Under the pieces are notes generated by a model, which ran no database searches, was not told the origin of the DNA, and saw nothing but the letters and a program-made list of their open reading frames with translations. From the NCBI RefSeq assembly GCF_001013905.1, contig NZ_LN831790.1:4602001-4666000 (forward strand): a DNA stretch of 64,000 nucleotides, in the 5' to 3' direction. Source of the DNA: Streptomyces leeuwenhoekii. Its GTDB lineage: Bacteria; Actinomycetota; Actinomycetes; Streptomycetales; Streptomycetaceae. A program made the translations under genes and the position numbers. Of the stretch, positions 32,724 through 41,631 are shown piece after piece (the first letter of the stretch is position 1; each line of letters begins with the position of its first letter).

Positions 32724-32950
32724 CGGCGGCCCACCGCGATCGACCGGAGCACGCCCGCCCCGGCGATGAGGAATCCGACCCCCATGAGCATGCTCAGTCC
32801 GAACATGTAGGTGGGAAAGGGAGTCGTCCCGAGGAACAACGGGGCCACGGTGACCACGGTGGCCACCGCCCCGATGAAGAAGACGACGGCCCCGGCGCGG
32901 ATCAGCCCGTCACCGGGCGCGGCGGAATTCGATTGGGTTTTGTCACGCAC
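32678..32950 (-). CDS. Small two-helix membrane protein
   Basis: A 90-aa protein from a GTG at 32950 with two hydrophobic helices (AGAVVFFIGAVATVVTVAPLFL and FGLSMLMGVGFLIAGAGVL) and charged ends. The pattern is that of small actinobacterial membrane proteins without known function. Its 3' end overlaps the convergent HAD gene by 46 bp. The ribosome site is weak. Confidence 0.65.
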   Translation of the reverse strand: MRDKTQSNSAAPGDGLIRAGAVVFFIGAVATVVTVAPLFLGTTPFPTYMFGLSMLMGVGFLIAGAGVLRSIAVGRRQARAASAGPSGASR

Positions 32951-33135
32951 TCGACCAGGGTAGTTCCCACCGCGAAGGAACGGCCGGGCGACGTCTTGTC
33001 ACCGGCTTGAAGAGCATTAGCCTGGGTACCGGCGGGTCCCGACGGCCCGCCCGAGTGCTATCAAGGGCCGTTTCCGGCGGCCGTCAGCATTCATCAGTCA
33101 GCATTTTTCCGACGAGTACGAGGACGAGGACGGAC

Positions 33136-33519
33136 GTGCCCACCGGCAAGGTCAAGTGGTTCAACAGCGAGAAGGGCTTCGGCTTTCTCTCCCGCGACGA
33201 CGGCGGTGACGTCTTCGTCCATTCCTCGGTCCTCCCCGCCGGAGTCGAGGCCCTGAAGCCGGGCCAGCGCGTGGAGTTCGGCGTCGTCGCCGGGCAGCGC
33301 GGCGACCAGGCCCTGTCGCTCACGCTGCTGGAGCCGACCCCGTCGGTCGCCGCCGCCCAGCGCAAGAAGCCGGACGAGCTGGCCTCCATCGTGCAGGACC
33401 TGACGACCCTTCTCGAGAACATCACGCCGATGCTGGAGAAGGGCCGCTACCCCGAGAAGACCTCCGGCAAGAAGATCGCCGGGCTGCTCCGCGCGGTCGC
33501 CGACCAGCTCGACGTCTGA
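33136..33519 (+). CDS. Cold-shock domain protein with C-terminal extension
   Basis: A 127-aa protein. Residues 1-65 are a cold-shock domain (TGKVKWFNSEKGFGFLSRDDGGDVFVHSSVLPAG), with intact RNP-1 (KGFGFL) and RNP-2 (VFVHSS). The remaining 60 residues (AAAQRKKPDELASIVQDLTTLLENITPMLEKGRYPEKTSGKKIAGLLRAVADQLDV) are helical and not part of classic Csp proteins; they may mediate oligomerisation. The GTG at 33136 follows GAGGACGAGGAC. The upstream 190 bp contains a GGCGGG/CCCGCC hairpin and an AT-rich leader. Confidence 0.93.
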   Translation: MPTGKVKWFNSEKGFGFLSRDDGGDVFVHSSVLPAGVEALKPGQRVEFGVVAGQRGDQALSLTLLEPTPSVAAAQRKKPDELASIVQDLTTLLENITPMLEKGRYPEKTSGKKIAGLLRAVADQLDV

Positions 33520-33526
33520 GCCGGCC

Positions 33527-34468
33527 TCAGGGGAAGGACAGCGCGTCGGGGCCGAGGGCCGGTACCAGGCCCTCGGCCGCCGCGCGGGTGAGCAGCCCCC
33601 GCACGGCCGCGTAGCCGTCCTCGCCCAGATGGGCGGTGAACTCGTTGACGTACAGCCCGATGTGCTGGTCGGCGACGGCCGGGTCCATCTCCTGGGCGTG
33701 CTCCATCACGTACGGGCGGGAGACCTCCGGGTCGTCCCACGCGGCGCGCACGGAGGCCCGGATCGAGTCGGCCAGCAGCGTCAGCGTCTCCTCGCCCAGC
33801 GACCGCTTGGCGATGATCGCGCCGAGCGGGATCGGCAGCCCCGTGGTGGCCTCCCAGTGCTCGCCCATGTCGGCGAGCTTGTGCAGCCCGTAGTTCTGGT
33901 AGGTGAAGCGCGCCTCGTGGATGACGAGGCCCGCGTCGACCTTGCCGTCCCGTACGGCCGGCATGATCTCGTGGAACGGCATCACCACGATCTCGCCGAC
34001 CCCGCCGGGCACGGTGTCCGCGGCCCACAGCCGGAACAGCAGGTACGCCGTCGACTTCTCGCTCGGCACGGCCACCGTACGGCCGCTCAGGTCCAGGCCG
34101 GCCTCGCGGGTGAGCACCAGCGGCCCGCAGCCCCGGCCCAGCGCGCCTCCGCAGGGCAGCAGCGCGTACTCGTGCAGAACGTACGGCAGCACCGCGTACG
34201 ACACCTTCAGTACGTCGAACTCGCCGCGCTCGGCCATGCCGTTGGTGAGGTCGATGTCGGCGAAGGTCACCTCCAGCGCGGGGGCGCCGGGCACGCGGCC
34301 GTGGGCGAGGGCGTCGAAGACGAAGGTGTCGTTCGGGCAGGGCGAGTACGCGATCCGCAGGGGCTCACCGGCCGTGCGGGTACCACCGGCCGCGGACTGC
34401 TCACGAGTCGGGGAGGGCTGCTCGCCGGTCATCGGCTGCTCACTGGTCACGGGCTGCTCACTGGTCAT
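33527..34468 (-). CDS. mqnD: 1,4-dihydroxy-6-naphthoate synthase, futalosine pathway
   Basis: MqnD cleaves cyclic dehypoxanthine futalosine to 1,4-dihydroxy-6-naphthoate in the menaquinone route used by Streptomyces. The periplasmic-binding-protein-like fold shows PLRIAYSPCPNDTFVFDALAHG near residue 37, FDVLKVSYAVLPYV, and VIHEARFTYQNYGLHKLADMG with the family histidine. The first 35 residues are extra: a triple TSEQP-type repeat from an 18-bp DNA repeat that supplies alternative starts (ATG 34468, GTG 34450, ATG 34432). The gene overlaps the mqnB end by 11 bp, so the two are cotranslated. Confidence 0.94.
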   Translation of the reverse strand: MTSEQPVTSEQPMTGEQPSPTREQSAAGGTRTAGEPLRIAYSPCPNDTFVFDALAHGRVPGAPALEVTFADIDLTNGMAERGEFDVLKVSYAVLPYVLHEYALLPCGGALGRGCGPLVLTREAGLDLSGRTVAVPSEKSTAYLLFRLWAADTVPGGVGEIVVMPFHEIMPAVRDGKVDAGLVIHEARFTYQNYGLHKLADMGEHWEATTGLPIPLGAIIAKRSLGEETLTLLADSIRASVRAAWDDPEVSRPYVMEHAQEMDPAVADQHIGLYVNEFTAHLGEDGYAAVRGLLTRAAAEGLVPALGPDALSFP

Positions 34469-35180
34469 GCGGGTTCCAACTCCTCAGGACGGGCGCCAGC
34501 TTCCCGAAGGCTTCCGCGAGGGCGGCGAGCGCGTCGGGGATGCGCCAGGCGGCCCGGTCGCGGGGGCCGACCGGGTTGGACACCGCGCGCAGCTCCAGGA
34601 CGGGCACGCCGTGCGCGGCGGCGGCCTCGGCGACCCCGAAGCCCTCCATGGCCTCGGCCAGGGCGCGGGGATGGCGGGCACCGAGGGCGGCGGCCCGCTC
34701 GGCGGTGCCGGTCACGGTGGACACGGTCAGGACGGTGCCCGGGCGGGCGCCCGTGGCGGCGGCGACCTCGCGGACGAGGTCCCCGGGCGGGCGGTGGGTG
34801 ACGGTGCCGAAGCCCAGCTCGGTGACGGGCAGGAAGCCCTCGGCGGTCTCGGCGCCCAGGTCGGCGGCGGTGATCTCGTCGGCGACGACGAGGGAGCCGA
34901 CCGGAGCGTGCGGCGCGAATCCGCCGCCGATGCCGGCCGAGACGACCAGCCCGTAGGGGGTGCCGGCGCAGGCGGCGGCGGTCAGCGCGGCGGCGGTGGA
35001 GGCGGCGGCGAGCGCGGGACCGACCCCGGCGGCCAGCAGGTCCCAGCCGCCCGGGGTGCGGTGCAGCGTCGCACCGGGCCGGGACACCTCCCGTACCGGG
35101 CCGGACGCGGCACGGGCCACCGCGACCCGCTCGGCGGGGACCGCGGTGGCCACGAGGACGTTCAGCGGGGACGTGGTCAG
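34458..35180 (-). CDS. mqnB: Futalosine hydrolase
   Basis: MqnB removes hypoxanthine from futalosine, the second step of the alternative menaquinone pathway. It is a nucleoside-phosphorylase-fold hydrolase of about 240 aa: LNVLVATAVPAERVAV at the start, GLVVSAGIGGGF, EAMEGFGVAEAAAAHGVPVLELRAVSNPVGPRDR with the catalytic-site glutamate and aspartate region. The start is odd: no ATG fits. CTG at 35180 overlaps the upstream stop (CTGA) and gives the expected N-terminus; GTG at 35153 would cut into the first strand. It overlaps mqnD downstream and is probably coupled to the lipoprotein gene upstream. Confidence 0.9.
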   Translation of the reverse strand: MTTSPLNVLVATAVPAERVAVARAASGPVREVSRPGATLHRTPGGWDLLAAGVGPALAAASTAAALTAAACAGTPYGLVVSAGIGGGFAPHAPVGSLVVADEITAADLGAETAEGFLPVTELGFGTVTHRPPGDLVREVAAATGARPGTVLTVSTVTGTAERAAALGARHPRALAEAMEGFGVAEAAAAHGVPVLELRAVSNPVGPRDRAAWRIPDALAALAEAFGKLAPVLRSWNPHDQ

Positions 35181-35665
35181 TCGTCCTTCTTCAGCCGGAA
35201 GTTCCACAGCCCGGTGGCGGTGTTGCTGTTCTTCTTCCCGTCGCCGACCCGGACCGAGACCAGGGTGGTGTCGCCCTGCGCCCCGTACTGGGCGTTGAAG
35301 AACACGTTGCCCGGGATGGTCCGGTACGTCTTCTTGGTGTCGTCGAGCAGCGGCTGACCGTTCATCAGGATCGTCCAGCGCTGGTCGGCGACGTCCGGGT
35401 CCACGCCGAAGCCCACGGACTTGTCGGGGTCGACCGAGATGGTCTCGATGTCGGTGTCCTTCAGGCAGTCCGTGAGGGCCTTGGTGGAGAGGGCCTTGTC
35501 CTCGCCGCCACAGGTGGCCTCGGCGCTTACCGAGGAGTCGCCGACCGTGATCGTCGACATGGGCGTCGGCTTGTCGCACGCCGACAGGACGAGCAGTCCG
35601 GCGGAAACGGCGCCGGCGGCGGCGACGGCGCGGCGGCGTCGCACAGCGGATTGCAACCTGGTCAT
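35177..35665 (-). CDS. DUF2771-type lipoprotein
   Basis: A 162-aa lipoprotein. The signal sequence RRRRAVAAAGAVSAGLLVLSAC ends in the lipobox LSAC. The mature domain (KPTPMSTITVGDSSVSAEATCGG ... DPDKSVGFGVDPDVADQRWTILMNGQ ... GNVFFNAQYGAQGDTTLVSVRVG) fits the DUF2771 family of actinobacterial lipoproteins, function unknown. It is the first gene of the unit leading to mqnB and mqnD, with overlapping stop and start codons. An ATG at 35665 is used. Confidence 0.85.
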   Translation of the reverse strand: MTRLQSAVRRRRAVAAAGAVSAGLLVLSACDKPTPMSTITVGDSSVSAEATCGGEDKALSTKALTDCLKDTDIETISVDPDKSVGFGVDPDVADQRWTILMNGQPLLDDTKKTYRTIPGNVFFNAQYGAQGDTTLVSVRVGDGKKNSNTATGLWNFRLKKDD

Positions 35666-35724
35666 GGGCGAAGGCTATCGGGCACGTCCAGCCCCCCTCC
35701 CACCTGGGTGCGGCGTGCCGTGCG

Positions 35725-37110
35725 TCACGCCACCCTCGGCCGCGCCCCGCCGCGCCGCGCCGACCCGATCAGCCCCCGTACGGTGGCCAGCCATCCGGCG
35801 GCCACGATCGCGGCGCCCACCGACAGCCCCAGGGTGCCGTGGAGCGGCAGCGCGATGCCGATGCCGCCGCCCACCACCCAGGCCATCTGGAGCAGCGTCT
35901 CCGACCGGGCGAACGCCGAGGTGCGCACCGGCTCCGGCACGTCCCGCTGGATCAGCGCGTCCAGGGACAGCTTGGCCAGCGCCTGCGCGAACCCGGCGAC
36001 GGCCGCCAGGCACGCCACCAGGACCGCGCCGAAGAACACCGCGGCCGTGACCGCCGCGCCCAGCACGCACGCGACGACGGTGACGATGATGATCTCCGGC
36101 GCCCGCGCCCTGAGCCATGCGCCGACCGCCGTGCCCAGCGCGTTGCCCGCCCCGGCCGCCACGCCCACGATGCCCAGCGAGACGGCCGCGCTCTGCCCGG
36201 TCATCGGATGCTCGCGCAGCAGGAAGGCGAGGAAGAAGATCAGGAATCCGGACAGGCCCCGGACGGCGGCGTTGGCGCCCAGCGCGTGGGTGACCGCCGG
36301 GCCGACCGTGCGCAGCCCCGGCCGCTTGACCGGCTTGAGGTGCGGCCCGTGCAGATGCGCCTCGTCGGCGGCGAGCAGCGCGGTGTCCTCGCCGCGCGCC
36401 GAGTCCACCTTCGGTGGCAGGGAGAACGACAGGAACGTTCCGGCAACGAAGATCAGGAAGGCGCCGTACAGCGGCCAGCGCGGCCCGATCTGCTGGAGCC
36501 CCGCCCCGATGGGCGCGGCCGCGCCGGTGGCGAGCAGCCCGCACAGCGTGACCCGGGAGTTCGCCTTCACCAGCGAGAAACCGGGCGGCAGCAGCCGCGG
36601 CACCACCGCGCTTCTGACCACCCCGTACGCCTTCGACGCCACCAGCACCCCGAGCGCGGCCGGATACAGCTCCAGGCCGCCGGTCACGACCGCCCCGGAC
36701 AGCACCAGGGCCAGCAGCGCCCGGGTGAGCATCGCGCCCGCCATCGCGGCGCGGCGGCCGTGCGGGACGCGGTCCAGCAGCGGCCCGATCACCGGCGCGA
36801 GCAGGGTGAAGGGGGCCATGGTGATGGCGAGGTAGAGGGCGACGCGGCCCCGGGCCTCGTCGGTGGGCACGGAGAAGAAGACGGTGGAGGCGAGCGCCAC
36901 GGTGATCATGACGTCGCCGGCGCCGTTCACCCCGTGCAGTTCGATCAGTTTGCCGAGCCCGGACTCGCCGGCGCCGTGCGCGTGCGTGGCCCGGCGGATG
37001 GAGCGGGCCGTTCCGGTCACCGGCAGGTGCAGGGCACGGCCCACGGCGCGGAAGCGCCCGGGACCACGTCCCCGGCCCCCGCCCTTGAATTCCGTCCGCG
37101 CGGCTGCCAC
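35725..37110 (-). CDS. MFS transporter
   Basis: A 461-aa membrane protein with about 12 helices. After a charged N-terminus (about 60 residues), the first helices read VMITVALASTVFFSVP and LYLAITMAPFTLLAPVIGPLLDRVPHGRRAAMAG, the second containing the MFS loop-2 motif DRVPHGRR. A central cytoplasmic loop (ARGEDTALLAADEAHLHGPHLKPVKRPG) splits the two six-helix halves. The transported substrate is unknown. The GTG at 37110 is the most upstream reasonable start. It could be cotranscribed with the downstream DUF2771-mqn unit, 60 bp away. Confidence 0.88.
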   Translation of the reverse strand: MAAARTEFKGGGRGRGPGRFRAVGRALHLPVTGTARSIRRATHAHGAGESGLGKLIELHGVNGAGDVMITVALASTVFFSVPTDEARGRVALYLAITMAPFTLLAPVIGPLLDRVPHGRRAAMAGAMLTRALLALVLSGAVVTGGLELYPAALGVLVASKAYGVVRSAVVPRLLPPGFSLVKANSRVTLCGLLATGAAAPIGAGLQQIGPRWPLYGAFLIFVAGTFLSFSLPPKVDSARGEDTALLAADEAHLHGPHLKPVKRPGLRTVGPAVTHALGANAAVRGLSGFLIFFLAFLLREHPMTGQSAAVSLGIVGVAAGAGNALGTAVGAWLRARAPEIIIVTVVACVLGAAVTAAVFFGAVLVACLAAVAGFAQALAKLSLDALIQRDVPEPVRTSAFARSETLLQMAWVVGGGIGIALPLHGTLGLSVGAAIVAAGWLATVRGLIGSARRGGARPRVA

Positions 37111-37443
37111 CTCGTCATAGTGCCCCGAGTCGGCCCCGGCTAAGGCGGTACGGCGCCACCGGCGCACGGATGGAGCTGAGCGGGCCGGGTGAGACGCGGC
37201 CGGGCGAAGAGGAAACCGCCGTCGGTGTAGGCCCAGCGGATGGGAGAAGGTAGCGTGCGTAGCGCGCCGTGGCGAACGTTCTCGGCCGCGCGCCGTACGA
37301 GCATCCCGCAGAATGGATGACGTAGGCGTGCCCGAGCGCGATCGGGCGCGGACGTCGACGCGGTCCCCGGGTCCGCTCCGTCCGCCCCCCTTCCGCCGGC
37401 AGTGGCGCACTTGTGAGACGGCGTATGGAGAGAAGCGATACCT
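37111..37443. other. Divergent intergenic region, 333 bp
   Basis: No convincing gene is seen. It must hold the promoters of the MFS gene (left) and the DUF3027 gene (right). CGAGCGCGATCGGGCGCGG near 37333 is a weak palindrome. The DUF3027 ribosome site GGAGAGAAG is at 37426-37434. Confidence 0.4.
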
Positions 37444-38358
37444 GTGAGCGCAGCGACAACGCGAAGCCGCACCCCTGACCGCCTGTGCGCCGAGGCCGTC
37501 GACCTCGCCCGGTCCGCGGCCGAGGAGGCCGCCGCGCCCGGCGTCGTCGGCGAGCACGCGGGGCTCGTGTCGGAGGGCGACCGCGTTGTCACGCACTTCT
37601 TCGAGTGCAAGGAGCTCGGGTATCGCGGCTGGCGCTGGGCCGTCACCGTCGCCCGCGCCTCCCGCGCCCGGATCGTCACCGTCGACGAGGCGGTGCTGCT
37701 GCCCGGCCCGGACGCGCTCCTGGCCCCCGAGTGGGTGCCCTGGAGCGAGCGGCTGCGCCCCGGTGACCTGGGTCCCGGCGACCTGCTGCCCACCGACGCC
37801 GAGGACCTCCGCCTGGAACCCGGCTGGACCGGCGAGGACGAGCCGCCGCCGAACTCCGCCGTCTCCGACGAGATGGCCGACCTCGTGGAGGCCGAGGACG
37901 CCGAGGTCACGACCCGGCCCCCGGCCGTGCCCCGGCGTGGCTCGATCGCCGCGGTCGCCGAGGAAGTCGGCGTGCACCGCGCCCGCGTGCTGTCCCGCTA
38001 CGGCCTGCACACCGCCGCCGACCGCTGGGAGGAGGCGTTCGGCCCCAAGACCCCGATGGCGCAGGCGGCCCCCGCCTCCTGCGTGAGCTGCGGCTTCCTG
38101 CTCCGCATCGGCGGCTCCCTCGGACAGGCGTTCGGGGTGTGCGCCAACGAGTTCTCCCCGGCGGACGGCCGCGTGGTCTCCCTGGCCTACGGCTGCGGCG
38201 GCCACTCGGAGGCCGCGGTCATGCCGAAGCCCCCGCAGCCGGCCCCGCCGGTGATCGACGAGACCCGAGTCGACCCGTTCCCGCTGCGCCCCGCCGCCGA
38301 CTCCGGTTCGGTCCCGGTGACGGAGGACGCGACGACGGCGGAGCTGGGCCACTCGTAA
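37444..38358 (+). CDS. DUF3027 family protein
   Basis: A 304-aa cytosolic protein from a GTG at 37444. DUF3027 features are visible: VVTHFFECKELGYRGWRWAVTVARA near residue 50, LLPGPDALLAPEWVPWSERLRPGDLGPGDLLPT, and a C-terminal zinc-ribbon-like CVSCGFLLRIGGSLGQAFGVCANEFSPADGRVVSLAYGCGGHSE with three or four cysteines and a histidine. The family is restricted to actinobacteria and its function is unknown. It precedes the sacsin-like gene in the same direction, with a 123-bp gap. Confidence 0.88.
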   Translation: MSAATTRSRTPDRLCAEAVDLARSAAEEAAAPGVVGEHAGLVSEGDRVVTHFFECKELGYRGWRWAVTVARASRARIVTVDEAVLLPGPDALLAPEWVPWSERLRPGDLGPGDLLPTDAEDLRLEPGWTGEDEPPPNSAVSDEMADLVEAEDAEVTTRPPAVPRRGSIAAVAEEVGVHRARVLSRYGLHTAADRWEEAFGPKTPMAQAAPASCVSCGFLLRIGGSLGQAFGVCANEFSPADGRVVSLAYGCGGHSEAAVMPKPPQPAPPVIDETRVDPFPLRPAADSGSVPVTEDATTAELGHS

Positions 38359-38481
38359 GGCACGCGGCGCGTTCCGCACGCGCCGTCCCGGGGGCGTCCC
38401 TCCCCTCCCCGCCCCGCTCCTCGGCGTGGCCAGGTCCCGCAGAGCGGTACCTTCGTGGTCTCGCCGAGGAGGAGAGTGAAC

Positions 38482-41400
38482 GTGAGCAAGTTCGTGCGGC
38501 CCGCCGCCGAGGGTGCCGACCCGTTCGGCACGGCACGCCTGCGCCGCGGAGTGCTGGACGCCTGGGCCACCAGCCCCGCCCGGTTCCGTGAGGACGCCAA
38601 CGCCGAGGAGGACCTGGTCCTGGGCGGTTACCGGGACCGCCTGGTCGTCGAGCTCGCCCAGAACGCCGCCGACGCCGCCGCCCGCGCGGGCGTACCGGGA
38701 CGGCTGCGCCTCACCCTGCGCGACGGTGTCCTGTTCGCCGCGAACACCGGCGCCCGCCTCGACGCGGCCGGTGTCGAGTCGCTGTCCACGCTGCGCGCCT
38801 CCGCCAAGCGGGACACCCACGAGGGGGCGGTCGGCCGGTTCGGCGTCGGCTTCGCCGCCGTCCTCGCGGTCACCGACGAGCCCGCCGTCCTCGGGCGGCA
38901 CGGCGGGGTGCGCTGGTCCCTGGCCGAGGCCCGCGACCTGGCCGCCGAGACCGCCCGGCACAGCCCCGGCCTCGGGGACGAGGTCCGCCGCCGGGACGGC
39001 CATGTGCCGCTGCTGCGGCTGCCCTTCGCCGCCGAGGGCAGCGCGCCCGAGCCGTACGACACGGTCGTCATCCTGCCGCTGCGCGACACCGCCGCCGCCG
39101 GTCTCGCCGAACGGCTCCTGAACGCCGTCGACGACGCCCTGCTCCTGGCCCTGCCCGGGCTGGAAGAGGTCGTCATCGAGACGGACGAGGTCCGTACCCT
39201 GCGCCGGCACGCCGACGGACCCCTGATCGTCGTGGAGGACTCACGCGACGGCACCACCCGCTGGCGCACGGCGTCCGCGCACGGCCCCCTCACCCCCGAC
39301 CTGCTCGCCGACCGGCCGGTGGAGGAGCGGCTGCGCCCCCACTGGTCCGTCACCTGGGCGGTGCCGGTCGACGCCGAGGGCGCCCCGGCCCGCCCCCGCA
39401 CGGCCCCCGTGGTCCACGCGCCCACCCCCAGCGACGAGCCGCTCGGCGTGCCCGCCCTGCTCATCGCGTCGTTCCCGCTGGACTCCACCCGCCGGCACAC
39501 CGCGCCCGGACCGCTGACCGACTTCCTGGTGCAGCGCGCGGCGGACGCCTACGCCGGACTCCTCGCCGACTGGCGCCCGGTGACCGCCGGGATCATCGAC
39601 CTCGTCCCCGGCCCGCTCGGCAAGGGCGAGCTGGACGGCGCGCTGCGGCAGGCCGTCCTCGACCGGCTGCCCCGCACCTCCTTCCTGCCGCCCGCCGTGG
39701 CCCCGCGGGAGGAGGACGCCGACCTGCCGGAGTCGCTGCGCCCGCGCGACGCCGAAGTGGTGGAGGGCGCGGGCGCCGACACCGTACGGGTCCTGGCCGA
39801 CGTACTGCCGACCCTGCTGCCCGCCGGGCTGGAGCGGCGCGCGGAGCTGCGCACGCTGGGCGTGGCGCGGGTCCCGCTGACCGACGCGATCGACCGGCTG
39901 GCCGGGCTGGAGAAGGAGCCCGGCTGGTGGCGGCGGCTGTACGACAGCCTCGCGGGCGTCGACCCGGACCGGCTGTCCGGCCTGCCCGTGCCGCTGGCTG
40001 GGGGTACCTCCCAGGCTTTCGGCACCGGGGGAGGGCGGACGACGATCGGGCCCCGGCATGTCCTGCTGCCCACCCCGGACGCGGCGGGCGTCGACCCGGA
40101 GGTCCTCACCCGCCTCGGCCTCAAGGTCACCCACCCGGACGCCGCCCACCCCCTCCTGGAGAAGCTCGGCGCCCTCCCGGCCACCGCGCGGGCCGTGCTC
40201 ACCACGCCCCAGGTGCGGGCGGCCGTCGCCGCGTCCCTGGACGACGAGGGCGGGGTGTCCTGGGAGGAGGACGCCCTGGACGCCGACGAACTCGCCGACA
40301 CCGTCCTCACGCTCGTCCGGGACGCGGGCCTGGAGCCCGGTGACGAGCCGTGGCTCGGCGCGCTGGCCCTGCCCGACGAGGACGGCGAGCTGTCACCGGC
40401 CGGCGAACTCGTCTTTCCCGGCGGCCCCTTCGCCCAGGTCATGCGGGAGGACGAACTGCCCGCCGTCGACGCGGAACTGGCGCGGAAGTGGGGGCCGGAA
40501 CCGCTGGCCGCCTGCGGCGTGCTGGTGGACTTCGCCCTCGTCCGCGCCACCGACGTCGTCCTCGACCCCGACGAACTGGAGCCACGCGACGGCGACTTCC
40601 CCGAGCCCGACGACGCCGGGCTGCTGGACGCCGTCGACGTGTGGTGCGAGGACATCCTGGACCGCTTCCCGGACAGCCCCGTCCCGCCGGTCGCCACCGA
40701 GATCGTCGCCGTACGCGACCTGGACCTGGTGGACGACGACAAGTGGCCGCAGGCCCTGGCGCTGCTGTCGCGGCCGCCGCTGCGGGACGCGCTGGTCCAG
40801 CCGGTGCGCGTGCTGCTGCCGGACGGCACCCACGAGACCGTACGGCCGTACACGGCGTGGTGGCTGCGCGGGCACCCGGTGCTCGACGGCCGCCGCCCCG
40901 CCGGGCTGCGCGCGGCCGGCGGCGACCCGCTGCTGCGCGGCCTGTACGACGAGGCCGACGCGACCGGCTTCGACGACGAGCAGGTGCTGCGCGCGCTGGG
41001 CGTCCGCACCTCGGTCGCGGCGCTGCTGGACGAACCGGGCGGCGCCGCCGAACTGCTGGACCGCCTGGCCGACCCCGACCGCGAGGTCACGCCCGCCCAG
41101 TTGCACGCCCTGTACGGCGCGCTGGCCGAGCTGGACCCGGAGCAGGTCACCCTGCCGGACGAACTGCGCGCGGTGGTCGACGGCCGGGTGGAGGTGGTGG
41201 ACGCGGCCGAAGCGGTGGTCTGCGACTCGCCGGACCTGCTGCCGTTCACCGAGGGCGTGCCGCTGCTGCCCGTGCCTCCCGCGCTCGCGGCCGAGCTGGC
41301 GGAGCTGTTCCAGACCCGGCGGCTGAGCGAGTCGGTCACCGGCCGGGTCGACTCCGAGGGCACCGAGCACGAGGTACCGGAGGCGGTGCGCGCACTGCTC

Positions 41401-41631
41401 GGCCCGCGCACCCCCGCCTCCTACCTGGAGCACGAGGAACTCGTCGTGGACGGCGTGGAGATCGACTGGCGCCTCACCGACGACGGCGTGCTGCACGCCG
41501 CCACCCTGGAGGGGGTGGCCGCCGGCCTCGCCTGGGCGTCCGGCCAATGGCCCCGCCGCTTCGAGGTGGCCGCCCTGCTGGAGGACCCGACCCGCACGGC
41601 GGAACTGGCCCGGGACCGCTGGTTCGACTGA
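38482..41631 (+). CDS. Sacsin-like HATPase protein (very large, function unknown)
   Basis: A 1049-aa protein. Residues 40-190 form a GHKL/HATPase domain of the sacsin/Hsp90-like type: the N-box-like VVELAQNAADAAARAG, VLFAANTGARLDAAGVESL and AVGRFGVGFAAVLAVTDEP. The rest is long alpha/beta sequence without a domain I can name. Sacsin-like ATPases are thought to be chaperone-like or regulatory. The GTG at 38482 follows GAGGAGG. Residues about 506-517 (AGGTSQAFGTGG) derive from an in-frame palindromic repeat insertion at 39997-40033. The frame stays open, so the gene is probably functional. Confidence 0.82.
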   Translation: MSKFVRPAAEGADPFGTARLRRGVLDAWATSPARFREDANAEEDLVLGGYRDRLVVELAQNAADAAARAGVPGRLRLTLRDGVLFAANTGARLDAAGVESLSTLRASAKRDTHEGAVGRFGVGFAAVLAVTDEPAVLGRHGGVRWSLAEARDLAAETARHSPGLGDEVRRRDGHVPLLRLPFAAEGSAPEPYDTVVILPLRDTAAAGLAERLLNAVDDALLLALPGLEEVVIETDEVRTLRRHADGPLIVVEDSRDGTTRWRTASAHGPLTPDLLADRPVEERLRPHWSVTWAVPVDAEGAPARPRTAPVVHAPTPSDEPLGVPALLIASFPLDSTRRHTAPGPLTDFLVQRAADAYAGLLADWRPVTAGIIDLVPGPLGKGELDGALRQAVLDRLPRTSFLPPAVAPREEDADLPESLRPRDAEVVEGAGADTVRVLADVLPTLLPAGLERRAELRTLGVARVPLTDAIDRLAGLEKEPGWWRRLYDSLAGVDPDRLSGLPVPLAGGTSQAFGTGGGRTTIGPRHVLLPTPDAAGVDPEVLTRLGLKVTHPDAAHPLLEKLGALPATARAVLTTPQVRAAVAASLDDEGGVSWEEDALDADELADTVLTLVRDAGLEPGDEPWLGALALPDEDGELSPAGELVFPGGPFAQVMREDELPAVDAELARKWGPEPLAACGVLVDFALVRATDVVLDPDELEPRDGDFPEPDDAGLLDAVDVWCEDILDRFPDSPVPPVATEIVAVRDLDLVDDDKWPQALALLSRPPLRDALVQPVRVLLPDGTHETVRPYTAWWLRGHPVLDGRRPAGLRAAGGDPLLRGLYDEADATGFDDEQVLRALGVRTSVAALLDEPGGAAELLDRLADPDREVTPAQLHALYGALAELDPEQVTLPDELRAVVDGRVEVVDAAEAVVCDSPDLLPFTEGVPLLPVPPALAAELAELFQTRRLSESVTGRVDSEGTEHEVPEAVRALLGPRTPASYLEHEELVVDGVEIDWRLTDDGVLHAATLEGVAAGLAWASGQWPRRFEVAALLEDPTRTAELARDRWFD
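39997..40033. repeat. Palindromic repeat inserted in frame in a coding sequence
   Basis: GCTGGGGGTACCTCCCAGGC followed by TTTCGGCACCGGGGGAG is a copy of a dispersed Streptomyces palindrome type (GGGGGTACCTCCC, CTCCC/GGGAG arms). It interrupts what should read PLA-(D)GRTTIGPRHVLLP and adds about 12 codons without shifting the frame. Confidence 0.6.

Noticed and set aside
35725..39210. Minus-strand open frame of 1161 codons
   Set aside because: Only the part below 37110 is an MFS transporter. The rest is antisense to the DUF3027 and sacsin-like genes and has no start or domains of its own.
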